In this document: piece after piece, positions 1 through 7,752 of the stretch
Layout of the letters: every line of letters begins with the position of its first letter
How positions within the stretch are numbered: position 1 is the first letter of the stretch
Assembly: GCA_002347405.1 (NCBI GenBank)
Contig: DDXB01000027.1
Span: 1,686 to 65,279 of the forward strand
From: Rhodocyclaceae bacterium UBA2271
GTDB lineage: Bacteria > Pseudomonadota > Gammaproteobacteria > Burkholderiales > Rhodocyclaceae
Length of the DNA stretch: 63,594 nucleotides
Direction of reading: 5' to 3'
Made by a program: the position numbers and the translations under genes
The notes under the pieces: model-generated
Database searches by the model: none
Told to the model about the DNA's origin: nothing
The model's input: only the letters and a program-made list of their open reading frames with translations

Positions 1-104
1 TTATCGACGGCAATGACATTGTTGATGCCGCGCTCGTTGAGTGCCTTGACGATGTTGGCGCCGATAAACCCGCAGGCGCCGGTAACGATATAGTACGAGC
101 CCAT
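1..104 (-). CDS. hldD: ADP-L-glycero-D-manno-heptose 6-epimerase, N-terminal end only
   Basis: Only the first 34 codons are inside the window; the gene runs off the left edge. The translation starts MGSYYIVTGACGFIGANIVK, with the GxxGxxG nucleotide-binding loop of extended short-chain dehydrogenases at residues 9-15. HldD performs the last step in making the ADP-heptose used for the inner core of lipopolysaccharide. It lies 22 bp downstream of the heptose-7-phosphate kinase gene on the same strand, which supports the assignment. The family call is good, but almost none of the protein can be checked. Confidence 0.82.
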   Translation of the reverse strand, partial: MGSYYIVTGACGFIGANIVKALNERGINNVIAVD

Positions 105-126
105 TCTCTGTGTTCTTCCTCTCTGT

Positions 127-1050
127 TTATTCTTCGAGCTCTGCCAACGAACAGGTCGCCGTGCCCAGTTTGCCGACCACCACACTCGCTGCCCGGTTGG
201 CCCAGCGCATTCCGTCGGCCATGGACTGGCCGCTCGCCAGCATGACGGCCAGTGTGGCGATGACAGTATCACCGGCGCCACTGACATCATAAACCTCGCG
301 CGCCTGTGCCGGTTCGTGAACGACCCCCGCAGCGGAGAACAAACTCATGCCTTCTTCCGAACGGGTCAGCAGTAGCGCGTTCAGGCCCAGTTCGGCGCGC
401 AACTTGTCGACGCGGGCAGTCAGGTCGACTTCAGTCTTCCAGCTGCCCACGACCTCGCGCAATTCGGCACGATTCGGCGTGATGATGCTGGCCCCGGCGT
501 AGCGTGCGTAATCGTCGCCCTTGGGATCGACGAGTACGGGTTTGCCATGTTCACGGGCCAAGCGGATCATCTCGGCAATATGCGTCAGCCCACCCTTGCC
601 GTAGTCGGACAGAATGACCAGGTCGCAGTCCGTCAGACGCTGCCGGAATTCTGCCAGCTTGGACTGCAGTACCTCATGTGTCGGGGCATTCTCGAAATCG
701 ATGCGGAGCAGTTGCTGCTGTCTTCCCAGCACCCGTAGTTTGACGGTGGTATTCAGCTGGGCGTCTTCATGCAGACTGGCATCAATGGAAGAATCCGCCA
801 ATAGCCGGGCCAGAGACTGACCTGCCTCATCCTTGCCAACCACAGAAAGCAGTACCGCCCTGGCGCCAAGCGCCGCAATGTTGCGGGCCACGTTCGCCGC
901 GCCACCTGGACGATCCTCGCGCTTCTCGACCTTGACCACGGGAACCGGCGCCTCAGGTGAAATACGCGAAACCGCTCCGAACCAATAGCGGTCGAGCATG
1001 ACATCGCCGACAATAAGAATGCGGGCCTGCCGGGTATCAGGAAGCTTCAT
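127..1050 (-). CDS. rfaE1: D-glycero-beta-D-manno-heptose-7-phosphate kinase (single-domain RfaE1)
   Basis: A 307-residue PfkB-family sugar kinase. The N-terminal PGGAANVARN stretch and the C-terminal DVSGAGDTV motif, which carries the catalytic aspartate and anion hole, are both visible. It phosphorylates heptose 7-phosphate in the ADP-heptose pathway for lipopolysaccharide. In E. coli the kinase is fused to the adenylyltransferase as HldE. This protein stops after the kinase domain, so the nucleotidyltransferase (RfaE2) must be encoded elsewhere. It sits between lapB, which controls lipopolysaccharide synthesis, and hldD, so three neighbours share an envelope theme. All are read leftward. 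Confidence 0.93.
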   Translation of the reverse strand: MKLPDTRQARILIVGDVMLDRYWFGAVSRISPEAPVPVVKVEKREDRPGGAANVARNIAALGARAVLLSVVGKDEAGQSLARLLADSSIDASLHEDAQLNTTVKLRVLGRQQQLLRIDFENAPTHEVLQSKLAEFRQRLTDCDLVILSDYGKGGLTHIAEMIRLAREHGKPVLVDPKGDDYARYAGASIITPNRAELREVVGSWKTEVDLTARVDKLRAELGLNALLLTRSEEGMSLFSAAGVVHEPAQAREVYDVSGAGDTVIATLAVMLASGQSMADGMRWANRAASVVVGKLGTATCSLAELEE

Positions 1051-1060
1051 TGCTGATGAA

Positions 1061-2281
1061 CTAGGGGTTTAAATCGAATTCTTCGGTACGCTTCGGCGGA
1101 AAGGTTTCCCAGCCACCGCAGGCGGGACAGCGCCAGTGAAACTGACGTGCCTTGAAGCCGCAATCGTCACAACGATAACGCGCCACACGGCGCGTATGGT
1201 TGTGAATCAGGTTTTTCACCAGTTCAAGATCGGCACGCTTTTCCGGCGGCGCCAGCAGGACCTGCGCTTCCAGCAGCTTGTCCAATCCCAGCAGCGTCGG
1301 GTTGCGACGCAATTCATCACGCACCAGCACATAAGCCACTTCAGGGCCGCTGGCGACCAGTTCGGCCTGGAATACCGCATCGAGCAGATCAAGGGATGGG
1401 TGGCGTTCAAGATAGCCGCGCAAGAGCTCAGTACCGGCAGCCACGCGCCCGAGTTCACGATAAGCGCCCACCATTTTTTCGGCAGCCAGCGCGAGAAAGA
1501 CCGGGTTTTGCTGCTCGATACGCTGCCAGATTGCCAACGCCGTCTCCACATTACGCGGCGCGCCGGCTGACGCCGACCCGCCAGCGCCGACTTTCATTTC
1601 CAGTTCGCCGAGCATCAAGGTTGCCCGCACGCACTTGCGGTTGGCCGCCAGCGCGGCGTCCAGGCGCTGACGCGCCATGTCGATCCGACCATTGAGCAGA
1701 TCCGAATTCGCCAGCTCGCAATTGAATTCGGCGATTTCCTTCTGCCACAAGTGCTCGGCATGACCCGGCATTTGTTCGGCAATGGCGATGGCCTTGCTCC
1801 ATTCCTTTTCCTGCTGATAGATTTCCAGCAGGTTGCGCAAAGCTTCCTCGTCACGCAAGGTACCGCGCAGTTTGACGAAGATTTCTTCGGCACGATCCAG
1901 CAAACCCGCCTTGAGATAGTCCTGCCCCAGTTCGGACAGGGCATGCAGGCGCTGTTCCTCGGTCAATTTACTCTGCGAGGCATCGCGATCGATCAGGTGT
2001 TTATGCACCCGGATAGCACGATCGGTTTCACCCCGGCGCCGGAACAGGCTACCCAGCGCAAAGTGCAACTCGATGGTTTCAGGGTCGATTTTGGCCGCTT
2101 CGAGAAAGGCCTCGATGGCCTTGTCGGGTTGCTCGTTGAGCAGAAAATTCAGCCCGGTGAAATACGAACGGGGCAAGGCGCGCGATTCGCGCAACAGCTG
2201 GTTGATGTCAATGCGGGCAGCGAGCCAGCCCAGCACGAAAAATACCGGCAACGCGAGAAACCACCAAAGTTCGATTTCCAC
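1061..2281 (-). CDS. lapB: Lipopolysaccharide assembly protein B (TPR and rubredoxin-type domain)
   Basis: A 406-residue protein with an N-terminal membrane anchor (residues 4-22), a series of TPR repeats and a C-terminal metal-binding knuckle (YRCDDCGF ... WRCPACGGW). This is the LapB/YciM architecture: an inner-membrane adaptor that tunes LpxC proteolysis and so lipopolysaccharide output. It follows lapA by 2 bp, as in many proteobacteria. Residues 230-237 read KVGAGGSA, encoded by the dispersed 24-bp repeat. They lie between two helices of the TPR array, next to a short Ala/Gly-rich stretch that looks like extra sequence relative to the family. Confidence 0.93.
   Translation of the reverse strand: MEIELWWFLALPVFFVLGWLAARIDINQLLRESRALPRSYFTGLNFLLNEQPDKAIEAFLEAAKIDPETIELHFALGSLFRRRGETDRAIRVHKHLIDRDASQSKLTEEQRLHALSELGQDYLKAGLLDRAEEIFVKLRGTLRDEEALRNLLEIYQQEKEWSKAIAIAEQMPGHAEHLWQKEIAEFNCELANSDLLNGRIDMARQRLDAALAANRKCVRATLMLGELEMKVGAGGSASAGAPRNVETALAIWQRIEQQNPVFLALAAEKMVGAYRELGRVAAGTELLRGYLERHPSLDLLDAVFQAELVASGPEVAYVLVRDELRRNPTLLGLDKLLEAQVLLAPPEKRADLELVKNLIHNHTRRVARYRCDDCGFKARQFHWRCPACGGWETFPPKRTEEFDLNP
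1571..1594 (-). repeat. Dispersed 24-bp repeat, copy 1 (inside lapB)
   Basis: This copy differs from the majority form at one base. It is read in frame 1 of the repeat, giving KVGAGGSA at LapB residues 230-237. Confidence 0.85.
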
Positions 2282-2283
2282 GC

Positions 2284-2577
2284 TTAAATGCCCGTTACCG
2301 GCGAGTCGAGATTACTTGGCGCCGGGGACTGCTTACTTGCTGACAATTGACGCCGAAGTGCGCCGATGCTGCGTCGCTGGCGAATCAGTTGCGGCAACAG
2401 CGCCAGCAAGCCCAGTACGATCCCGATCGCCAGTGCGCCCAGCAGCGCCAGGGACAATGGGGTCTGCCAGCTTGCATCGAAAAAGAAGCGCAACTCAACG
2501 TCGCCACTGTTCTTGATGGCCAGTCCCAGCAAAATGACGAAGAAAATGCCCCGCAGGAGCCAGATCAGTGCGCTCAT
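2284..2577 (-). CDS. lapA: Lipopolysaccharide assembly protein A domain (DUF1049) membrane protein
   Basis: A 97-residue protein with two hydrophobic segments (about residues 5-20 and 40-62) and a basic, coiled C-terminal tail rich in Arg and Gln. This is the LapA pattern of a small inner-membrane protein that works with LapB. It lies between ihfB (12 bp away) and lapB (2 bp away), so the three are almost certainly co-transcribed. The sequence itself is weakly conserved, and the assignment leans partly on position. Confidence 0.85.
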   Translation of the reverse strand: MSALIWLLRGIFFVILLGLAIKNSGDVELRFFFDASWQTPLSLALLGALAIGIVLGLLALLPQLIRQRRSIGALRRQLSASKQSPAPSNLDSPVTGI

Positions 2578-2589
2578 GGGAAGTGCCGG

Positions 2590-2877
2590 CTACTTGACGA
2601 ACTGGTCGACCCGCTCACGCAGCTCCTTGCCGGCCTTGAAATGCGGCACGTATTTGGCCGGCACCTGAACCTTGTCGCCCGACTTGGGATTGCGGCCGGT
2701 ACGGGGTGGCCGATAATTTAGCGAGAAACTGCCGAAGCCGCGAATTTCGATGCGATCACTTTTGACCAAGGCCTCGGTCATCGCATCAAGAATCATTTTC
2801 ACGGACAAATCGGCATCCTTCGCCACCAGTTGCGGAAAACGTTCCGCCAGACGAGCGATCAACTCGGATTTGGTCAT
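2590..2877 (-). CDS. ihfB: Integration host factor subunit beta
   Basis: A 95-residue HU/IHF-family DNA-bending protein. It has the beta-arm signature PRTGRNPKSGDKV and the GFGSFSL core strand. With IhfA it forms the heterodimer that bends DNA at promoters and recombination sites. I start it at the ATG at 2877, because GGAGG lies just upstream and the protein then begins MTKSELIARL as in other IhfB proteins. A longer reading starting at 2901 adds eight residues without family support. The position just downstream of rpsA is the classic cmk-rpsA-ihfB order. Confidence 0.96.
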   Translation of the reverse strand: MTKSELIARLAERFPQLVAKDADLSVKMILDAMTEALVKSDRIEIRGFGSFSLNYRPPRTGRNPKSGDKVQVPAKYVPHFKAGKELRERVDQFVK

Positions 2878-2937
2878 ACTGCCTCCGCCGGGCCGCCACA
2901 ATGGGGCAGCAAACCATCAAACCGGAAACCGCAACGC

Positions 2938-2998
2938 GGCTGAACACCCCCGGCCCCCCTTGCTTGTGAAGTAGGGCTGGGGGGAAAGGGGGCCACAG
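2938..2998. repeat. GC-rich hairpin remnant between ihfB and rpsA
   Basis: The ihfB-rpsA gap contains a C-run (CCCCCGGCCCCCC), a short loop and a matching G-run (GGGCTGGGGGG) followed by ACAGTCAT. The arrangement and the ACAGTCA tail match, in degraded form, the intergenic hairpin repeat seen at 20178, 47612 and 54200. It could also act as an intercistronic hairpin. Confidence 0.4.
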
Positions 2999-3022
2999 TC
3001 ATCGTTTCTGATTACTGCTTGA

Positions 3023-4729
3023 TTACTGCTGATTCATCTTGGCCTTCAACAAGGCACCCAGATTGGTGGTGCCTGTCGCGGCTGCAGCGGTATCGGTTGC
3101 CAGTTTCTGCATCGCTTCGCTTTGCTCAGCCTGATCCTTGGCCTTGATCGAAAGGTTGATCGAACGCGACTTGCGGTCGACGTTGATGATCATCGTCTCG
3201 ACGGCTTCGCCCACCTTCAGATGCTGGCTGAGATCTTCGATACGGTCACGCGAGAACTCGGAAACACGCAGATAACCTTCGATATCGCCACCCAGATCGA
3301 TCACGGCACCACGCTGATCGACGCTCTTGACGGTACCATCGATCAGGCTGTTCTTGTCATGGGTCGCGATGAAGCTGGTGAAGGGATCGCCATCGAGTTG
3401 CTTGACGCCAAGCGAGATGCGCTCTTTCTCGACATCAATGGATAACACGACTGCCTCGACTTCGTCGCCCTTCTTGTAATTCTGTTTGGCTTCCTCGCCA
3501 GTGGCCGACCAGGAGAGGTCCGACAGGTGCACCAGACCATCGATGCCGCCGGGCAGTCCAATGAAGATGCCGAAGTCGGTAATCGACTTGATGGCGCCGC
3601 GTACCTTGTCGCCCTTCTTGTGATTGGCGGCAAAATCGTCCCACGGATTCGGCTGGCACTGCTTCATGCCCAGGCTGATGCGGCGGCGATCTTCGTCGAT
3701 CTCGAGGATCATCACTTCGACTTCATCGCCCAGCTGGACGACTTTCGACGGATGGATGTTCTTGTTGGTCCAGTCCATCTCGGAGACGTGTACCAGACCT
3801 TCGATACCCTGTTCGATCTCGACGAAAGAGCCATAGTCGGTCAGGTTGGTCACCTTGCCGAACAGGCGCGTGCCGGACGGATAGCGGCGGGCGATGCCCA
3901 TCCACGGATCGTCGCCCAGCTGCTTCATGCCGAGGCTGACACGATTTTTTTCCTGGTCGAACTTGAGCACCTTGGCGGTGACTTCGTCACCGACATTCAG
4001 CACTTCGGAAGGATGCCGCACGCGGCGCCAGGCCAGATCGGTAATGTGCAGCAGGCCGTCGATGCCACCGAGATCGACGAAGGCGCCGTATTCGGTGATG
4101 TTCTTGACGATACCCTTGACGACGGTGCCTTCCTGCAGGTTTTCCAGCAGCTTCTGGCGCTCTTCGCCCATGTTGGCTTCAAGCACGGCGCGGCGCGATA
4201 CCACCACGTTGTTGCGCTTGCGATCCAGCTTGATGACCTTGAATTCGAATTCTTTGCCTTCAAAAGGCGTCGTGTCCTTGATCGGACGCGTATCTACCAG
4301 CGAACCGGGCAGGAATGCACGGATGCCATTGGTCATGACGGTCAGGCCGCCCTTCACCTTGCCGGTGATCACACCCTTGACGAGGATCTCGTCGGTCATG
4401 GCCTTGTCGAGATCGTTCCAGGCCGCGATGCGCTTGGCTTTGTCGCGCGAGAGCCGCGTTTCACCATAGCCATCTTCAAGCATCTCGATGGCAACCAGAA
4501 CAAAATCACCCGGGGTGGCTTCGACTTCGCCGCGATCATTCTTGAATTCGTCGAGCGCGATGAAAGACTCGGATTTCAGACCCGCATTGACAACCACGAA
4601 ATTCTGGTCGATGCGGACAACTTCAGCCGTGATGACTTCACCGGCGCGCATTTCCTGGCGCGAGAGGCTCTCCTCAAACAGAGCGGCAAAGGATTCTTCG
4701 GGATTCACGGCAACAGCAGTAGCGGACAT
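3023..4729 (-). CDS. rpsA: 30S ribosomal protein S1
   Basis: A 568-residue protein with six S1 (OB-fold) RNA-binding repeats, for example GAFVDLGGIDGLLHITD and GSFVEIEQGIEGLVHVSE. It brings mRNA to the 30S subunit and helps initiation on weak leaders. I start at the ATG at 4729, which has GGA about nine bases upstream; a TTG four codons earlier is possible. The distance to the upstream aroA-cmk gene is 89 bp, enough for the structured autoregulatory leader known for rpsA, although I cannot show that structure here. Length and domain count match the family. Confidence 0.97.
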   Translation of the reverse strand: MSATAVAVNPEESFAALFEESLSRQEMRAGEVITAEVVRIDQNFVVVNAGLKSESFIALDEFKNDRGEVEATPGDFVLVAIEMLEDGYGETRLSRDKAKRIAAWNDLDKAMTDEILVKGVITGKVKGGLTVMTNGIRAFLPGSLVDTRPIKDTTPFEGKEFEFKVIKLDRKRNNVVVSRRAVLEANMGEERQKLLENLQEGTVVKGIVKNITEYGAFVDLGGIDGLLHITDLAWRRVRHPSEVLNVGDEVTAKVLKFDQEKNRVSLGMKQLGDDPWMGIARRYPSGTRLFGKVTNLTDYGSFVEIEQGIEGLVHVSEMDWTNKNIHPSKVVQLGDEVEVMILEIDEDRRRISLGMKQCQPNPWDDFAANHKKGDKVRGAIKSITDFGIFIGLPGGIDGLVHLSDLSWSATGEEAKQNYKKGDEVEAVVLSIDVEKERISLGVKQLDGDPFTSFIATHDKNSLIDGTVKSVDQRGAVIDLGGDIEGYLRVSEFSRDRIEDLSQHLKVGEAVETMIINVDRKSRSINLSIKAKDQAEQSEAMQKLATDTAAAATGTTNLGALLKAKMNQQ

Positions 4730-4818
4730 AGTTTTTTCCAAATTACCGCCGATCGGACTGGCGGGCTAGTTACACAAAGCCATGCGAAAGTGCATGACAG
4801 CTCACTTCACCAACGTTT

Positions 4819-6777
4819 TTACTTCCTCAGCAGCTTCTGCTGGGCAATCTCCAGCACGGCGGCCACTGCTTCCTCGATGCCGAGCGGTGTAGTGTCCACC
4901 AGCACGGCGTCATCACATTGCCTGAGGGGTGCAACGCTGCGCGCGGCATCGCGCGCATCACGTTCCTGCAGGTCCTGCAAAAGGGCGTGCATATTAGCAG
5001 GCATTCCCTTGTCGATCAACTGCTTATACCGTCTTTTTGCACGCGCCTCGGCCGAAGCCGTCAAAAACACCTTGACTGGCGCCTCGGGAAAGATCACCGA
5101 GCCCATGTCACGTCCATCCGCAACCAGACCGGGGAAGCGCCGATAGGCGCGTTGGCGGGCAAACAGTGCCGTGCGCACTGCCGGCATGGCCGCGACTTTC
5201 GAGGCGCCGACACCGATTTCTTCCGCCCGGATGGCCGCCGTCACGTCGTCGCCGGCCAGAAAGACCTGTTCACCGGAAAAGCTGGCCGGCAATTGGGCCG
5301 CGACATCCGCCACGGCCATTTCATCTTCCAGTGCCACGCCCGCACGCAGAGCAGCGAGCGCAGTCAGGCGATAGAGCGCGCCGCTGTCAAGAAATTGGAA
5401 ACCCAGTGCCGCGGCGACCCGCTGCGCCACAGTCCCCTTGCCGGAAGCGGAAGGACCATCGATGGCGATGACCGGCGCGGCGATTTCTCCGAAGGCATCG
5501 AAATAATGTGGAAAGGTCTTGGCAACACAGCCCGGATCGTTGATCCGTACCGGCACACCACCCAAAGCCACCAGCGCAAAGCACATCGCCACGCGGTGGT
5601 CGTCGTAGGTGTCGATCGCCACGTTCTTCAGCAAAGTCGGCGCTGGCAGGACGGCGAGGTTGTCCACACCCTCCTCCACCGTCGCACCCAGCTTGCGCAA
5701 CTCGGTCGCCATGGCCACGATGCGGTCGGTTTCCTTGACGCGCCATGACGCAATATTGCGCAGGCGGCACGGTCCATCGGCAAACAGTGCCGCCACCGCC
5801 AGTGTCATCGCCGCGTCGGGAATGTGATTCAGGTCGAGGTCGAAGGCCTTGAGTTTTCCCTTTTCGGGGGCGCGCGCCTCGATGAAGTTGTCGCCCCAGG
5901 TAATCTGCGCGCCCATCGTTTCCAGTGCGTCGGCAAACCGCACATCGCCCTGGATGCTCTGCCGGCCAACGCCTTCGACGCGCACCGGCCCACCGCCTAT
6001 TGCTCCGGCTGCCAGAAAATAAGAAGCCCCCGAAGCATCGCCCTCGACATGCACGACACCCGGGCTGCGATACGACTGTCCGCCGGCAATCGTGAAGCGC
6101 CGCCAGTCAGTACGCTCGACCGTCACGCCAAAGCGCGCCATCAGGTTGAGCGTGATCTCGATGTAGGGTTTGGAAATCAGTTCGGTCGTCATTTCGATGA
6201 CCGCCGTTTTCCCGGTGATGGGCAAGGCCATCAGCAAGGCAGTAAGAAACTGTGACGACACATCGCCGCGAACGCGGATCGGCGCATCGAGTTTCACGTC
6301 GGCCGGAAAGATTTCCAGCGGGGGATAACCCGCGGTTGCCAGATAGCGCACATCACAACCGATCTGCAGCAAGCCAGCGACGAGATCGCCGATCGGTCGC
6401 TCGTGCATGCGCGGCACACCGCTGACACGGTAATGACCGCCGGACAGCGCAAGCGCCGCCGTCAGCGGCCGGATCGCCGTACCGGCATTGCCCATGAAAA
6501 GGTCGGCATCTTTGCCGGGAAAGACACCAGCGCAACCGATAATGCGATAAGCATTACTAGCAGATGTGGCAACTGGGGCCGTCACGCCAACGCCGACTTT
6601 CTGCAGCGCCGCCAGCATCACGCGCGTATCGTCGGAATCGAGCAGGTCACGGATTTCGGTTTCACCCGTGGCCAGTGCCGCCAGCAGCAACATCCGGTTG
6701 GAAATGCTCTTCGAGCCAGGCAATCGAATCGTGCCGGAAGCCCGCATCAAGGCAGGCAGATCGAAGTGCTCCATCAT
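4819..6777 (-). CDS. aroA-cmk: Fused 3-phosphoshikimate 1-carboxyvinyltransferase / cytidylate kinase
   Basis: A single 652-codon reading frame encodes two complete enzymes. Residues 1-434 are EPSP synthase (LPGSKSISNR near the start, GNAGTAIRPL, and TYDDHRVAM near the end), the sixth step of the shikimate pathway. Residues 435-652 are CMP kinase, beginning PVIAIDGPSASGKGT with its Walker A loop and containing the DGRDMG motif. The junction near 5475 has almost no linker and no internal stop. The start codon overlaps the tyrA stop. Two copies of the dispersed 24-bp repeat lie in the EPSP synthase part (residues 60-67 and about 374-382). Fused AroA-Cmk proteins are known in some betaproteobacteria; elsewhere the genes are only adjacent. 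Confidence 0.95.
   Translation of the reverse strand: MMEHFDLPALMRASGTIRLPGSKSISNRMLLLAALATGETEIRDLLDSDDTRVMLAALQKVGVGVTAPVATSASNAYRIIGCAGVFPGKDADLFMGNAGTAIRPLTAALALSGGHYRVSGVPRMHERPIGDLVAGLLQIGCDVRYLATAGYPPLEIFPADVKLDAPIRVRGDVSSQFLTALLMALPITGKTAVIEMTTELISKPYIEITLNLMARFGVTVERTDWRRFTIAGGQSYRSPGVVHVEGDASGASYFLAAGAIGGGPVRVEGVGRQSIQGDVRFADALETMGAQITWGDNFIEARAPEKGKLKAFDLDLNHIPDAAMTLAVAALFADGPCRLRNIASWRVKETDRIVAMATELRKLGATVEEGVDNLAVLPAPTLLKNVAIDTYDDHRVAMCFALVALGGVPVRINDPGCVAKTFPHYFDAFGEIAAPVIAIDGPSASGKGTVAQRVAAALGFQFLDSGALYRLTALAALRAGVALEDEMAVADVAAQLPASFSGEQVFLAGDDVTAAIRAEEIGVGASKVAAMPAVRTALFARQRAYRRFPGLVADGRDMGSVIFPEAPVKVFLTASAEARAKRRYKQLIDKGMPANMHALLQDLQERDARDAARSVAPLRQCDDAVLVDTTPLGIEEAVAAVLEIAQQKLLRK
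5633..5656 (+). repeat. Dispersed 24-bp repeat, copy 2 (inside aroA)
   Basis: It runs antisense to the gene, which reads AVLPAPT through it. It lies shortly before the conserved TYDDHR motif, and the protein length there looks normal. Confidence 0.8.
6577..6600 (-). repeat. Dispersed 24-bp repeat, diverged copy 3 (inside aroA)
   Basis: About three mismatches from the majority form. It is read as KVGVGVTA at residues 60-67. Confidence 0.6.
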
Positions 6778-7670
6778 CCGGCGTTTTCCATGGCGACCAG
6801 CCAGGCATCACGCCGTGTACGCGCCACGTCAAACATTTCTTCGAGTCCGGCACTGTCCTCGCTGGCCAGCAACACGCGCGCCTTCATCAACTCCATCATG
6901 TAGGCATCGAGTTCCTTGAGCAGGGCATTGCGATTGGCCAGGCAGATGTCCCGCCACATTTCAGGATGGCTGCTGGCAATGCGGGTGAAATCGCGAAAAC
7001 CGCTGGCAGCAAAGCCAAACAACTGGTCGGCATTGTCGCGCGTCGCCAGGTCATGCACCAGCGCAAAGGCCAGCAGGTGCGGCAGGTGGCTCACAGCGGC
7101 GAATACGCGATCATGTTCCGCGGGGGCGAGTTCCGATACCTTTGCACCACAGATTTCCCAGACGGTGCGCACCGCCTGCACGGCTTCCGGTGCATTCTCC
7201 GGCAGCGGCGTCAGCACCACGCGCTTGTCGAGATAAAGTTCGGCACGGGCCGCCGCGACCCCGCTCTGTTCCGCGCCGGCGATGGGATGACCGGGCACGA
7301 ACTGGCCGATCTTGTTGCCGAAAGCTTCACGCGCAGCCGCGACCACATCCGACTTGGTACTGCCGCCATCACTCACCACGGTGTGCGGTTCGAGATGCGG
7401 CGCCATGGCTTGCATGACCGGTGCCATCTGGCCGACCGGCATGCCGAGCAGGACGAGGTCGGCACCCTCGAGTGCGCTCGCCCAGTCGTCGGCGATGGCA
7501 TCGATCACGCCAAGTTGCAGCGCCTGCTCCAGTGGCGCGCGGGTGCGGCCCATGCCGACAATGCGCGGGCAACGCCGTCCCGCCAGCGCCGACTTTACAG
7601 CCAAGGCAAACGAGCCGCCGATCAGGCCGACGCCGCAAATGACGACTTTGCTGGCGGCCTTGCTCACCAT
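6774..7670 (-). CDS. tyrA: Prephenate dehydrogenase
   Basis: A 298-residue NAD(P)-dependent dehydrogenase with the Rossmann motif GVGLIGGSFA at residues 13-22 and the GHPIAGAEQSG substrate-site motif. It converts prephenate (or arogenate) to the tyrosine precursor. There is no fused chorismate mutase domain; in this cluster that domain belongs to pheA. The stop codon overlaps the start of aroA-cmk, which points to coupled translation. Residues about 25-33 (KSALAGRR) come from an exact copy of the dispersed 24-bp repeat just after the first beta strand and helix, where homologues have a short variable loop. Confidence 0.94.
   Translation of the reverse strand: MVSKAASKVVICGVGLIGGSFALAVKSALAGRRCPRIVGMGRTRAPLEQALQLGVIDAIADDWASALEGADLVLLGMPVGQMAPVMQAMAPHLEPHTVVSDGGSTKSDVVAAAREAFGNKIGQFVPGHPIAGAEQSGVAAARAELYLDKRVVLTPLPENAPEAVQAVRTVWEICGAKVSELAPAEHDRVFAAVSHLPHLLAFALVHDLATRDNADQLFGFAASGFRDFTRIASSHPEMWRDICLANRNALLKELDAYMMELMKARVLLASEDSAGLEEMFDVARTRRDAWLVAMENAG
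7573..7596 (-). repeat. Dispersed 24-bp repeat, copy 4 (inside tyrA, majority form)
   Basis: Exact majority sequence. The gene reads it in a different frame from lapB, giving KSALAGRR. Confidence 0.9.
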
Positions 7671-7674
7671 TTAC

Positions 7675-7748
7675 GCTCCCCCCGCAAACGCTGCTGCGCA
7701 GCGTTCCCCCCCAGGGGGCGATGAAACACTTGGGGCGGCCCGGCGCGT
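7675..7748. repeat. Intergenic element with TTGGGGCGGCCCGGCG end
   Basis: The tyrA-hisC gap starts with ACGCTCCCCCCG, carries a small palindrome (CGCTGCTGCGCAGCG) and a CCCCCCC/GGGGG hairpin, and ends TTGGGGCGGCCCGGCG. The same order of parts occurs upstream of serC's neighbour gyrA (11105-11203, inverted) and at 63170-63236. It is therefore a dispersed intergenic repeat that may also fold as an intercistronic hairpin. Confidence 0.65.
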
Positions 7749-7752
7749 TTCA

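Noticed and set aside
3527..5146. A 539-codon open frame antisense to rpsA and cmk
   Set aside because: It is a GC-skew shadow of the two real genes on the other strand; it shows no domain and no start signals.
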